A stretch of DNA of 19,960 nucleotides from CAZNVB01 sp964651495 (GTDB lineage Bacteria; Acidobacteriota; Aminicenantia; Aminicenantales; UBA8522). Positions 13,809-19,960 of this stretch are shown piece by piece; the stretch's first letter is position 1; each line of letters starts with the position of its first letter. The notes beneath the pieces were generated by a model. It saw only the letters and a list, made by a program, of their open reading frames with translations. It ran no database searches and was not told the DNA's origin. The stretch spans positions 1 to 19,960 of the forward strand of contig CAZYWP010000047.1 of NCBI GenBank assembly GCA_964651495.1. Reading direction: 5' to 3'. The position numbers were made by a program, and so were the translations under genes.

Positions 13809-14134
13809 TACTGATGTCTTGATCTGGTTCATAAGAGGAAATGAGAGAGCAGCCCGGATCATTGAAAACGAGGAGAGCCGGCATGTCTCCGTCATCAGCT
13901 ACATGGAACTCATCCAGGGTGCTCGGAGTCACCGAGAGATGAGGCTGCTCAAGGAATTTTTATCCGATAGCGCCATGGATCTTCTACCTCTAACAGAGAA
14001 CATCGGTCATCGGGCGGCGATCTACATGGAGGAATACGGCTTGATGTCCGGACTTCGCCTGGCCGACTCCTTGATCGCTGCTACTGCAATGGAGAATCAT
14101 GTCAGCCTCTGCACCGGAGATGATAAGCACTTTA
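13798..14134 (+). CDS. PIN-domain toxin (VapC-like), 3' end lost in assembly gap
   Basis: 112 residues are visible before the run of N. The start MLFDTDVLIW is the first PIN-domain strand with acidic residues D4 and D6. E37 (SYMELIQG) and D90 (LRLADSLIAA) are further metal ligands, and the TGDDKHF segment is the usual fourth acidic site with the KHF signature. VapC toxins are Mg2+-dependent RNases that cut tRNA or rRNA and stop growth when the antitoxin is lost. I chose GTG 13798 because AAGGA lies 9 bases upstream and the PIN domain starts there; ATG 13774 is the alternative. A normal VapC would need only about 15 more residues, so the true stop probably lies inside the gap. The reading through the N block into the next gene is an artefact. 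Pairing of a Phd-type antitoxin with a PIN toxin is known in bacteria. Confidence 0.85.
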
Positions 14135-14234
14135 NNNNNNNNNNNNNNNNNNNNNNNNNNNNNNNNNNNNNNNNNNNNNNNNNNNNNNNNNNNNNNNNNN
14201 NNNNNNNNNNNNNNNNNNNNNNNNNNNNNNNNNN
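14135..14234. other. Assembly gap (100 N)
   Basis: Exactly 100 N, the conventional placeholder for a gap of unknown size. The end of the PIN toxin and the start of the DUF4440-like gene are hidden here. Confidence 0.97.
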
Positions 14235-14604
14235 TCAGAATGAGAATATCAGGAAGGAACTCATCCATATTCTCGACCTCCAGAAGGCTGCCTGGAATGA
14301 ACAGGACATCGAGGGGTTCATGGCCTACTATTGGAACTCGGAGCAGTTCACCTTTCAATCCGGAGCAAGCCGCCTCTATGGGTGGAAGACGCTCCTCGAG
14401 CGATACAAGAAAAGCTATTCGGGTGAGAATTGGGGAAAGCTGGACTTCACCGACCTGGAGGTGAATGCGCTCAGTGCGGATTCGGCCTATGTCCTCGGCC
14501 GGTGGAAACTCGACCTCCAGGGGACAACGAAAGAGGGCGTCTTCACGATTATTTTCAAGCGCTTCCCCGAAGGCTGGCGCATCATCCACGACCACTCGTC
14601 ATAA
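14235..14604 (+). CDS. DUF4440/SnoaL-like (NTF2 fold) protein, 5' end lost in gap
   Basis: About 122 residues are visible after the gap. The sequence begins with a helix (IRKELIHILDLQKAAWNEQD) and continues IEGFMAYYW. Then come SRLYGWKTLLERYKKSY and beta strands ending VFTIIFKRFPEGWRIIHDHSS. This order, with W-N-x-x-D-x-x-G-F/M and the final W-R-I-I-H-D-H, is typical of DUF4440/YybH-type members of the NTF2-like superfamily. These are small alpha+beta cone proteins with varied or unknown ligands; some bind lipids or small hydrophobic molecules. A signal peptide may be missing in the gap, as many relatives are exported. The stop is at 14602-14604. The kinase gene starts 75 bases later behind its own promoter, so co-transcription is not required. 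Confidence 0.75.
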
Positions 14605-14619
14605 ATGTGCCGGTCTGAT

Positions 14620-14648
14620 TTGACTCTTTTCCAATAAATTACTATTCT
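14620..14648 (+). promoter_or_regulatory. Promoter of the kinase-TPR gene
   Basis: TTGACT (14620-14625), 17 bases and TATTCT (14643-14648) end 31 bases before ATG 14680. Spacing is ideal and each box has a single mismatch. Confidence 0.55.
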
Positions 14649-14679
14649 ATGGTCATTCCAGTGAGGGGACGAACGGGCC

Positions 14680-16334
14680 ATGAAATGCCCCCAATGTCAG
14701 ACAGATAATCCGGAGACCGCTAACTTCTGTTTTGGATGCGGAAGCCAGCTGGGGTCCCTGGAAGGGATCGAAGACCTTCAGACCATAACCATGAAAACTC
14801 CAACTCCATTCCTGGCGCTGGGCACAATCTTTGCGGGCAAATACAAGATCCTTGGTGAGCTGGGTCGGGGAGGCATGGGCGAAGTCTACCTTGCCGAGGA
14901 CATCTCTTTGGCGCGGAAGGTGGCCCTCAAGTTTCTTCCGGAGGATATGTACAGGGACGCGGGTGCGCGCACCCGTTTCCTGCGCGAGGCCAAGGCGGCC
15001 GCTGCCTTAGATCATCCCTATATCTGCAGCATCCATGAAGTCGGGGAATCTGAAGATAAACTCTTTTTCGCCATGGAATATGTGGAGGGGAAGACATTGC
15101 GCGACCGAATCTCGGCAGGAGCCCTACCTCTCCAAGCGGCTCTGCCGATTGCTATTGAGGTCGCCGAAGCCCTACAGAAGGCCCACGAAAACGGGATCAT
15201 CCATCGCGACATCAAGCCTGCCAACATCATGTTGATGGAGAAAGGCCATGCGAAGGTGATGGACTTCGGGTTGGCGAAACAGGTGCCCGAAGCCGAAGCG
15301 CGGGGCCGGCACGCCGATTCGCTGTTAACCCTCACCGATGCCGGCTCGGCTCCCGGGACCCCGGCCTACATGTCGCCGGAGCAGCTGCAGGGAGAAATGG
15401 CGGACTGCCGTTCGGACATTTTTTCTTTCGGCATCGTCTTTTACGAGATGCTGACCGGGGTGCATCCGTTTAAAAAAGAAACCGGACTGGCCACGGTCAG
15501 TGCCATTGTGAGTGAGAACCCCAAGCCAATCACGGAATTCATCAAAAACGCGCCCGATCCCTTGCAGCGGGCTCTCAGCAAAATGCTGGCCAAGGATCCT
15601 AGCCAGCGCTATCAATCCATGGCGGATGTGACCACCGACCTGAAAGAAATGCTGTCGGGTTTGCCGGTTCTGACGAAAGTTTTTAGATTTTTAAATCCGG
15701 TGCGGGTGGCAGCGACCGCTATTATTCTTGTGGTCGCTGTGATCGCCGCCGCTTGGCTCGCGAAAGCTGTTTTTTTCAAGTCAGCCGCTAAAGCCCTCGC
15801 CTTCCAGGAGCGCGACTGGATTCTGATTGCGGACTTCGAGAACCAGACCGGCGAACAGGTTTTCGACGGCTCCCTCGAAACGGCCCTAACGGTCGGAATC
15901 CAGCAGTCCCAATATGTCAACGTTTTCCCGCGCAACCGGGTCCAGGAAACACTGAAGCGGATGCGCAAGGAGGAGGTGAAAAAGGTTGACGCGAGCCTGG
16001 CCGCGGAAATTGCCTTGCGAGAGGGGATCAAGGCCGTCCTCGCCTGCAGTATCGGCAAGATCGGGGATGAATACCTGCTGACAGCTCGGATCATCAGCCC
16101 CGATACTCAGTCCGCTGTTTATTCCCGGGGTCTGCGGGCCGCGGGGAAAGACCAAATATTAGATACCCTGGATGAGCTGGCCAGAAAGCTGCGCCGCGAA
16201 CTGGGAGAATCGTTAGCCAAGATTTCCCGGCAGAAGGTTCCCCTGGTCAAGGCGACCACGTCCTCCCTGGAAGCCCTGAAGTATTTCACTGAAGGAAAGC
16301 TTGCCTCCGGGAACACAGCCTATAAGCTTCTCCA
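14680..16334 (+). CDS. Zinc-ribbon Ser/Thr protein kinase, N-terminal part (gene broken by gap)
   Basis: 551 residues are visible before the gap. A zinc ribbon with C3, C6, C17 and C20 (MKCPQCQ, then FCFGCG) comes first. A complete Hanks-type kinase domain follows at about 52-320. It has the glycine loop GELGRGGMGEVY, the ATP lysine K84, HRD at 175-177, DFG at 195-197, and SPEQL after the activation loop. One membrane helix lies at about 342-364. The outer part (about 375-510) starts ILIADFENQTGEQVFDGSLE and looks like the FlgO/TolB-N-like domain found in such receptor kinases. It is followed by the start of a TPR region (SLEALKYFTEGKLASG). All catalytic residues are present, so it should be active. 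The ATG has GTGAGGGG upstream. The TPR coding piece beyond the gap (16435-17491) is almost certainly its C-terminal end. Confidence 0.9.
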
Positions 16335-16434
16335 NNNNNNNNNNNNNNNNNNNNNNNNNNNNNNNNNNNNNNNNNNNNNNNNNNNNNNNNNNNNNNNNNN
16401 NNNNNNNNNNNNNNNNNNNNNNNNNNNNNNNNNN
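16335..16434. other. Assembly gap (100 N)
   Basis: Exactly 100 N inside the kinase-TPR gene, at the first TPR repeats. The frames on both sides do not agree at a length of 100, which means only that the true gap length is different. Repetitive TPR or paralogous sequence may have caused the break. Confidence 0.97.
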
Positions 16435-17491
16435 TACTCTTCGTAACGAATTAGGTATTGAGGCTTTTAAAAAGGTCATCGAACTCGACATCTCCTCGGC
16501 GGGCGCCTATATCAATCTCGCCACGATTTATGGGAGATTGAGAAAGAATGATGAGGCCCTGGCCAATTACGAGAAAGCCTTCGAGCTGCGGCCGGAAGAC
16601 GCCACTGATGGAATTGTCAATAATGAATATGGTTTTCTGCTCGTCAGAATGGGCAGAATCGAGGAAGCCGAACGAACCTTCGAGAAGATGCTTCAACAAG
16701 ATAATCTTAACAAGAAAGAAAAGGGCCATCGCTCATTGGCCTTGCTGAACATCTATTTTGGCAAGCATATGGCAGCTCAAGAGCATCTTGAGGAGGCCGT
16801 TCGCTTGGCCATCGCGTCTAAGAATAAACTGGCTGAATTGCGAGACCGCCTCTACTTAGCTCGCGTCAGTCTAAGAAAGGGCGGGAATGACGCCTTTGAA
16901 AAAGAGATGAAGGAGGTCAGACAAATTCAAAGGGAATCGAAAATTTCGCCAGATTTCATTTATCTGGTTGGCCGAGCCTATGCCAGATCAGGAAGATTAA
17001 AAGAGGCCATCCAGCAACTTGAGGATTTAAAATCCGGCCTTGGGGATTTATTAGCCTTGTCGGCTTTGTCCAGGAGCAACCGGGGCGACCAAGCCAATTT
17101 CTACATGCTCAAGGGTGAAGTGGAGGTCGCCCAAAAGCGATACGACGAAGCCGTCGATTCCTTCCAGACGGCAGCCAGCTTGGGAGAAATATGGGTTGAG
17201 GAAAGCCTGGGATATGCCTTTTGGAAAAGCGGAAACTTGGATAAAGCAGCGAATAAATACCAAGAGCATCTCCAGAACTATCGGATTAGTGGAAATGAAA
17301 CGCTGGAGCGATGGATTCTTGCCCATTATGAACTGGCAAGGATCTTCGAGCAGAAGGGGCAGCCCGAAGAAGCCGTAAAATATTATGAGCGCTTTCTCGA
17401 AATCTGGAAAGATGGGGACCCGGACCTGCCGGTTTTGATAGACGCCAAAAAGCGGCTGGTGAAGCTCAAGGGCGCCTCTCAGGCGCCATAA
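16435..17491 (+). CDS. TPR-repeat C-terminal part of the receptor kinase (5' end in gap)
   Basis: About 351 residues of helical repeats are visible. Clear TPR units include IEAFKKVIELDISSAGAYIN with LATIYGRL, DEALANYEKAFELRPEDA, EEAERTFEKMLQQD, DEAVDSFQTAASLGE, DKAANKYQEHLQNY and EEAVKYYERFLEIWKDGD. The conserved Gly/Ala/Tyr/Pro spacing of 34-residue TPRs shows in most of them. TPR arrays bind other proteins; in kinases of this layout the array faces the periplasm and probably senses a ligand or partner. The frame is open from the end of the N block, so no start belongs here. Codon use is more AT-rich than in the kinase half, which may be a domain effect or a sign that the two contigs were joined wrongly. 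The stop at 17489-17491 follows a GGCGCC repeat pair (17471-17487). Confidence 0.85.
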
Positions 17492-17577
17492 ACACCCTAA
17501 AGACCTCGCGGATCATTTTCCTATCTTGACGTTTTCGATTCCGGTGAGAACCGTATGGCGAGGCTCCTTATCAGACA

Positions 17578-17600
17578 CCGGGTCGGCCGGAAAGACCCGG
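17578..17600. other. Hairpin in the 187-base gap between convergent kinase and fbp genes
   Basis: CCGGGTC, nine bases, GACCCGG form a perfect 7-bp stem between the ends of two convergent genes. There is no run of T beside it, so it is at best a weak or factor-assisted terminator. I saw nothing else in 17492-17677. Confidence 0.3.
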
Positions 17601-17677
17601 CGTGGTACCCGAGAGAACGTCCCCGGCCCGAAGATTAATGAAGTGCCCGGGTTTTCTCCTGAGCAAACGTCCCAGGT

Positions 17678-18706
17678 TCAGTCATGCTGCCGGATGAGCT
17701 TCTCGACTTTTTCTACCAAGTCGCGGTTGCCGATATAGAGCGGCGTGCGCTGGTGGAGAGACGTCGGCTGAATATCCAGGATGCGCTGCTGCCCGTCGGA
17801 AGCGTATCCCCCCGCCTGCTCGGCGATGAAGGCGAGCGGTATGGCCTCGTATAATAAGCGCAGCTTCCCGGCCGGCTTCTTTGGGTCCTTGGTGTCGGCC
17901 GGGTAATAAAAGACTCCGCCGGCCAGCAGGTTGCGGTGGAAGTCGGAGACGAGCGTGCCGATGTAGCGGAGCGAAAGCCCCTTGATTTCGCCTTCCGCCC
18001 CCTGCAGGTATTCCGTGTAGCGGCGGACTCCTTCACTCCAGAAGAGCTTGTAGCCAAGATTGACGCTGAAATATTTTGGCCGTGAGGGGATTTTGATATG
18101 GGGATGGGAGAGGAGAAATTCGCCCACCGTCGAGTCCAGGGTAAATCCGTGGACGCCGTGGCCCGTGGTATAGACAAACATTGTGCTCGACCCGTAGGCC
18201 AGATAGCCCGAGGCCACCAAGTTCCGTCCGGGCTGCAGGAAGTCTTCCATGGTCCCGGGGCCGTCTTCGCTGAGGCGACGATAGATCGCAAAGATCGTCC
18301 CGACGGGCACGTTGAAATCGATGTTCGATGAGCCATCCAGCGGATCATAGAGCAGGATGTATTTGCCTTTCGGATACTTGTCCGGGATGGGCAGGATGTC
18401 CTTGTGCTCTTCGGAGGCCAGGGCCGCCAGACGGCCGGTATGGTCGTTGAGACGATAGACCGTCAGGTCGGCGAAGCGGTCGAGCTTCATCACCTGCTCG
18501 CCCTGGATGTTGATGTCCTCGGTGAGGCCCAGGATCTCGGCCAACCCTGCGCGCGTGGTTTTGCTGGCGATGACCTTGCCCGCCAGGGCGATGTCATAGA
18601 GCAGGTTGGTCAGGGCGCCGGTCGCTTCGGGATGGCTGCTCTGCTCCTCGAGGATATAACGCTCGATGGTCATGATCCTGGGGTGCTCAATGATAGTGCT
18701 GGCCAT
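17678..18706 (-). CDS. fbp: Fructose-1,6-bisphosphatase class I
   Basis: The protein has 342 residues, the usual length for class I FBPase. The metal site is clear: E99-E100 in LASEEHKD, D121-P-L-D124-G-S-S in the LYDPLDGSSNID motif, and E287 in KLRLLYEAIPLAF. The sugar-phosphate binding residues around RYIGTLVSDFHRNLLAGGVF and the GKLR motif are also intact. The enzyme hydrolyses fructose 1,6-bisphosphate to fructose 6-phosphate in the cytoplasm, the committing step of gluconeogenesis. ATG 18706 has GAGGAGG 6 bases upstream, and the N-terminus matches family members. A promoter (18761-18789) drives it, back to back with that of the adenosine-specific kinase. It points to growth on non-sugar carbon or to sugar recycling. 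Confidence 0.97.
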   Translation of the reverse strand: MASTIIEHPRIMTIERYILEEQSSHPEATGALTNLLYDIALAGKVIASKTTRAGLAEILGLTEDINIQGEQVMKLDRFADLTVYRLNDHTGRLAALASEEHKDILPIPDKYPKGKYILLYDPLDGSSNIDFNVPVGTIFAIYRRLSEDGPGTMEDFLQPGRNLVASGYLAYGSSTMFVYTTGHGVHGFTLDSTVGEFLLSHPHIKIPSRPKYFSVNLGYKLFWSEGVRRYTEYLQGAEGEIKGLSLRYIGTLVSDFHRNLLAGGVFYYPADTKDPKKPAGKLRLLYEAIPLAFIAEQAGGYASDGQQRILDIQPTSLHQRTPLYIGNRDLVEKVEKLIRQHD

Positions 18707-18760
18707 GGTTCCTCCTCAAACCGGGAATTTCCCTGGAGAACGGTTTTCCATCCGGCCCAA

Positions 18761-18789
18761 AATCTAACAGACCGACTGGGTCAAGTCAA
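18761..18789 (-). promoter_or_regulatory. fbp promoter
   Basis: On the minus strand TTGACT (18789-18784), 17 bases and TAGATT (18766-18761) lie 54 bases before the fbp ATG. The -35 of the opposite promoter is only 15 bases away. Confidence 0.5.
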
Positions 18790-18804
18790 CCTTTCAATAA
18801 TCTC

Positions 18805-18834
18805 TTGGGCAGGGTCCCCGACATGCGTTATAAT
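18805..18834 (+). promoter_or_regulatory. Promoter of the adenosine-specific kinase gene
   Basis: A perfect TATAAT (18829-18834) is preceded by an 18-base spacer and TTGGGC (18805-18810). The ATG follows 20 bases later with its ribosome site between, giving a very short leader. Confidence 0.5.
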
Positions 18835-18854
18835 GAAAACCAAGGAGGGCCGCA

Positions 18855-19337
18855 ATGGAGATCAAAGTTGTCAAAATTGATAAGCCGGAGGAGATGAATT
18901 TCATCCTCGGACAGTCGCACTTCATCAAGACGATTGAGGACATCCACGAGGCCATCGTCAGCACTGTTCCGCAGATGAAGTTTGGGGTCGCCTTTTGCGA
19001 ATCGTCGGGGCCGGCGCTCGTGCGCTGGTCGGGGAACGATGCTCGGCTCATCGAACTGGCGAAGAAGAACGCCCTGAACATCGGGGCCGGACACAGTTTC
19101 ATCATCTTCCTGGAGAACGGGTTTCCGGTCAACATCCTCAACACGATCAAGAACGTTCCAGAGGTCTGCCGGATTTTCTGCGCCACGGCTAATCCCGTCG
19201 AGGTGATCATCGCCGAGACGGAGGGCGGGCGGGGCATCCTGGGCGTCATCGACGGACTGAAGACCAAAGGTGTCGAGAATGAGGCTGATATCGAATGGCG
19301 CAAGCAGTTTTTGAGGAAGATCGGCTATAAGTTTTAA
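18855..19337 (+). CDS. Adenosine-specific kinase (DUF355 family)
   Basis: The protein has 160 residues, the full length for this family, which is found in archaea and some deep-branching or anaerobic bacteria. Family marks seen are MNFILGQSHFIKTIEDIHEA, KFGVAFCESSGPALVRWSG, NIGAGHSFIIFLENGFPVN, IFCATANPVEVI, and GGRGILGVIDG near the end. Members were first known as conserved hypothetical proteins and are annotated as adenosine-specific kinases from structural and biochemical work on archaeal relatives. Its exact role in nucleoside salvage here is inference. AAGGAGG lies 7 bases before the ATG. It is divergent from fbp, and its TAA shares bases with the TAA of the convergent ribonucleotide reductase gene (4-base tail overlap at 19334-19337). 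Confidence 0.92.
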   Translation: MEIKVVKIDKPEEMNFILGQSHFIKTIEDIHEAIVSTVPQMKFGVAFCESSGPALVRWSGNDARLIELAKKNALNIGAGHSFIIFLENGFPVNILNTIKNVPEVCRIFCATANPVEVIIAETEGGRGILGVIDGLKTKGVENEADIEWRKQFLRKIGYKF

Positions 19338-19960
19338 GAGCAGCGGTTCCAGCCGCAATTCGGGCAGACGGGGCACTTCTCGTCGGGGAGCGTAGCTCCG
19401 CAGATCTTGCAGATGGTCTGGTAGATGTCTTTCGAATTTCCCCGGACCGCCCCGAGGTGCCGCTCCAGGATCTTGGCGATCGCGTCCGGGATGGATTGAA
19501 CCAGCCCGCCTTCGGTGAAAATCGGCTCCGACCCGCCGATCCCCTTGAGCTGGCTGATCACTTCCTTCACGTCCACACCGCTCCGGAGGGCTAGCGAAAT
19601 GAGCCGGCCCAGCGCCTCGGCGTCGGCCATGGTCGTGTAGCCGCTCTTGCCGATGCTGGTGAAGACCTCGAAAGGCTTCTGGTTATAGAAAGAAATCGTC
19701 ACATACAGGTTGCCGAACCCGGTCTTGATCTTATCGGTCACCGAAGGAAGGGTGATCGGCCTATCCTTGGGGTGGAGCTTGGCTTCGGGAGAAGCCTTGT
19801 AAAGCACCTGCTCCGCCCGGCTGCCGTCTCTGTAGATGGTGATCCCTTTGGTGTCGAGCTCGTAAGCGAGGAGATAGGCTTTTTCCACGTCCTTGGCTGT
19901 CGCCTTGTTGGGGAAATTGATTGTCTTGGAGACCGAGTTGTCCACGTGCTTCTGGAAGGC
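19334..19960 (-). CDS. nrdJ: Adenosylcobalamin-dependent (class II) ribonucleotide reductase, C-terminal part
   Basis: 209 residues are visible; the gene continues past the window edge. KTINFPNKATAKDVEKAYLL and GITIYRDGSR are the end of the catalytic ten-stranded barrel of class II enzymes. Then comes the TSCPD-like domain (GFGNLYVTISFYNQKPFEVF, EALGRLISLALRSGV), and a Cys-rich tail (CKIC, CPVCPNCGWNRC) that likely binds zinc and carries reducing thiols. The enzyme makes deoxyribonucleotides from ribonucleotides with an adenosylcobalamin radical, independent of oxygen, which suits an anaerobe or facultative organism. The codon at 19945 is GTG inside the open frame, not a start. The stop overlaps that of the adenosine-specific kinase gene on the other strand, so there is no room for a terminator between them. 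Confidence 0.93.
   Translation of the reverse strand, partial: AFQKHVDNSVSKTINFPNKATAKDVEKAYLLAYELDTKGITIYRDGSRAEQVLYKASPEAKLHPKDRPITLPSVTDKIKTGFGNLYVTISFYNQKPFEVFTSIGKSGYTTMADAEALGRLISLALRSGVDVKEVISQLKGIGGSEPIFTEGGLVQSIPDAIAKILERHLGAVRGNSKDIYQTICKICGATLPDEKCPVCPNCGWNRCS

Noticed and set aside
17471..17487. GGCGCC repeat pair as a terminator of the kinase-TPR gene
   Set aside because: It lies within the last codons, has a 6-bp stem and no T run after it.
1..19960. CRISPR arrays, insertion sequences, tRNA/rRNA genes, prophage or defence islands
   Set aside because: I looked for regular spaced repeats, transposase-like ORFs with terminal repeats, and RNA gene signatures and saw none. A computed search would be needed for certainty.

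Overview
The window is about 20 kb of a GC-rich bacterial chromosome, carried on a scaffold with two blocks of exactly 100 N (14135-14234 and 16335-16434). These look like assembly gaps, so the source is probably a draft genome or metagenome bin. The gene mix suggests a heterotrophic anaerobe of the Acidobacteria / Candidatus Aminicenantes type. It includes a zinc-ribbon Ser/Thr kinase with TPR repeats, a RhaT transporter next to a URO-D-like protein, secreted carbohydrate-active proteins, a B12-dependent ribonucleotide reductase and a stand-alone adenosine-specific kinase. That assignment is inference from gene content; no rRNA or tRNA gene was recognised.

Layout. 1-393 (+) is the 3' part of a thioredoxin-coupled arsenate reductase. 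443-2980 (-) is an operon of a Cdd1-like helix-hairpin-helix protein, a RhaT-family sugar/proton symporter and a URO-D/MT2-like protein, with a consensus promoter at 3023-3051. 3190-5697 (-) holds a secreted and membrane-anchored M28 peptidase, preceded by a truncated thioredoxin-like ORF. 5948-8491 (+) is a large secreted protein that I think is a toroid-plus-beta-sandwich polysaccharide lyase or hydrolase. 8634-9863 (-) is an MFS transporter, 9945-10706 (-) a small envelope protein, and 11000-13375 (-) a large secreted protein with a GH20/GH67-like N-terminal domain. 13557-14134 (+) is a Phd/YefM-VapC toxin-antitoxin pair under a promoter that overlaps two tandem palindromes. After the first gap come a DUF4440/SnoaL-like protein and then a large kinase-TPR sensor gene broken by the second gap (14680-17491). 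17678-18706 (-) is fructose-1,6-bisphosphatase, divergent from an adenosine-specific kinase (18855-19337, +). The latter overlaps tail to tail with the C-terminal part of an adenosylcobalamin-dependent ribonucleotide reductase (19334-19960, -).

How the parts may work together. The left two thirds looks like a loose carbohydrate-scavenging neighbourhood. Two large exported polysaccharide-active candidates (5948-8491 and 11000-13375), an exported peptidase, an MFS carrier and a RhaT symporter could together take apart a glycan or glycoprotein and import the released sugar. The URO-D-like protein would then act on a downstream or methylated metabolite. This is inference. The genes belong to several transcription units, and no isomerase, kinase or aldolase of a defined sugar pathway is visible. 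The right third is housekeeping (gluconeogenesis, nucleotide metabolism) plus signalling.

I did not find CRISPR arrays, insertion sequences, prophage genes or a clear defence island. The best-supported unusual items are the tandem-palindrome TA operator, the two poorly classified exported enzymes, the altered metal site of the URO-D-like protein and the truncated thioredoxin-like ORF.
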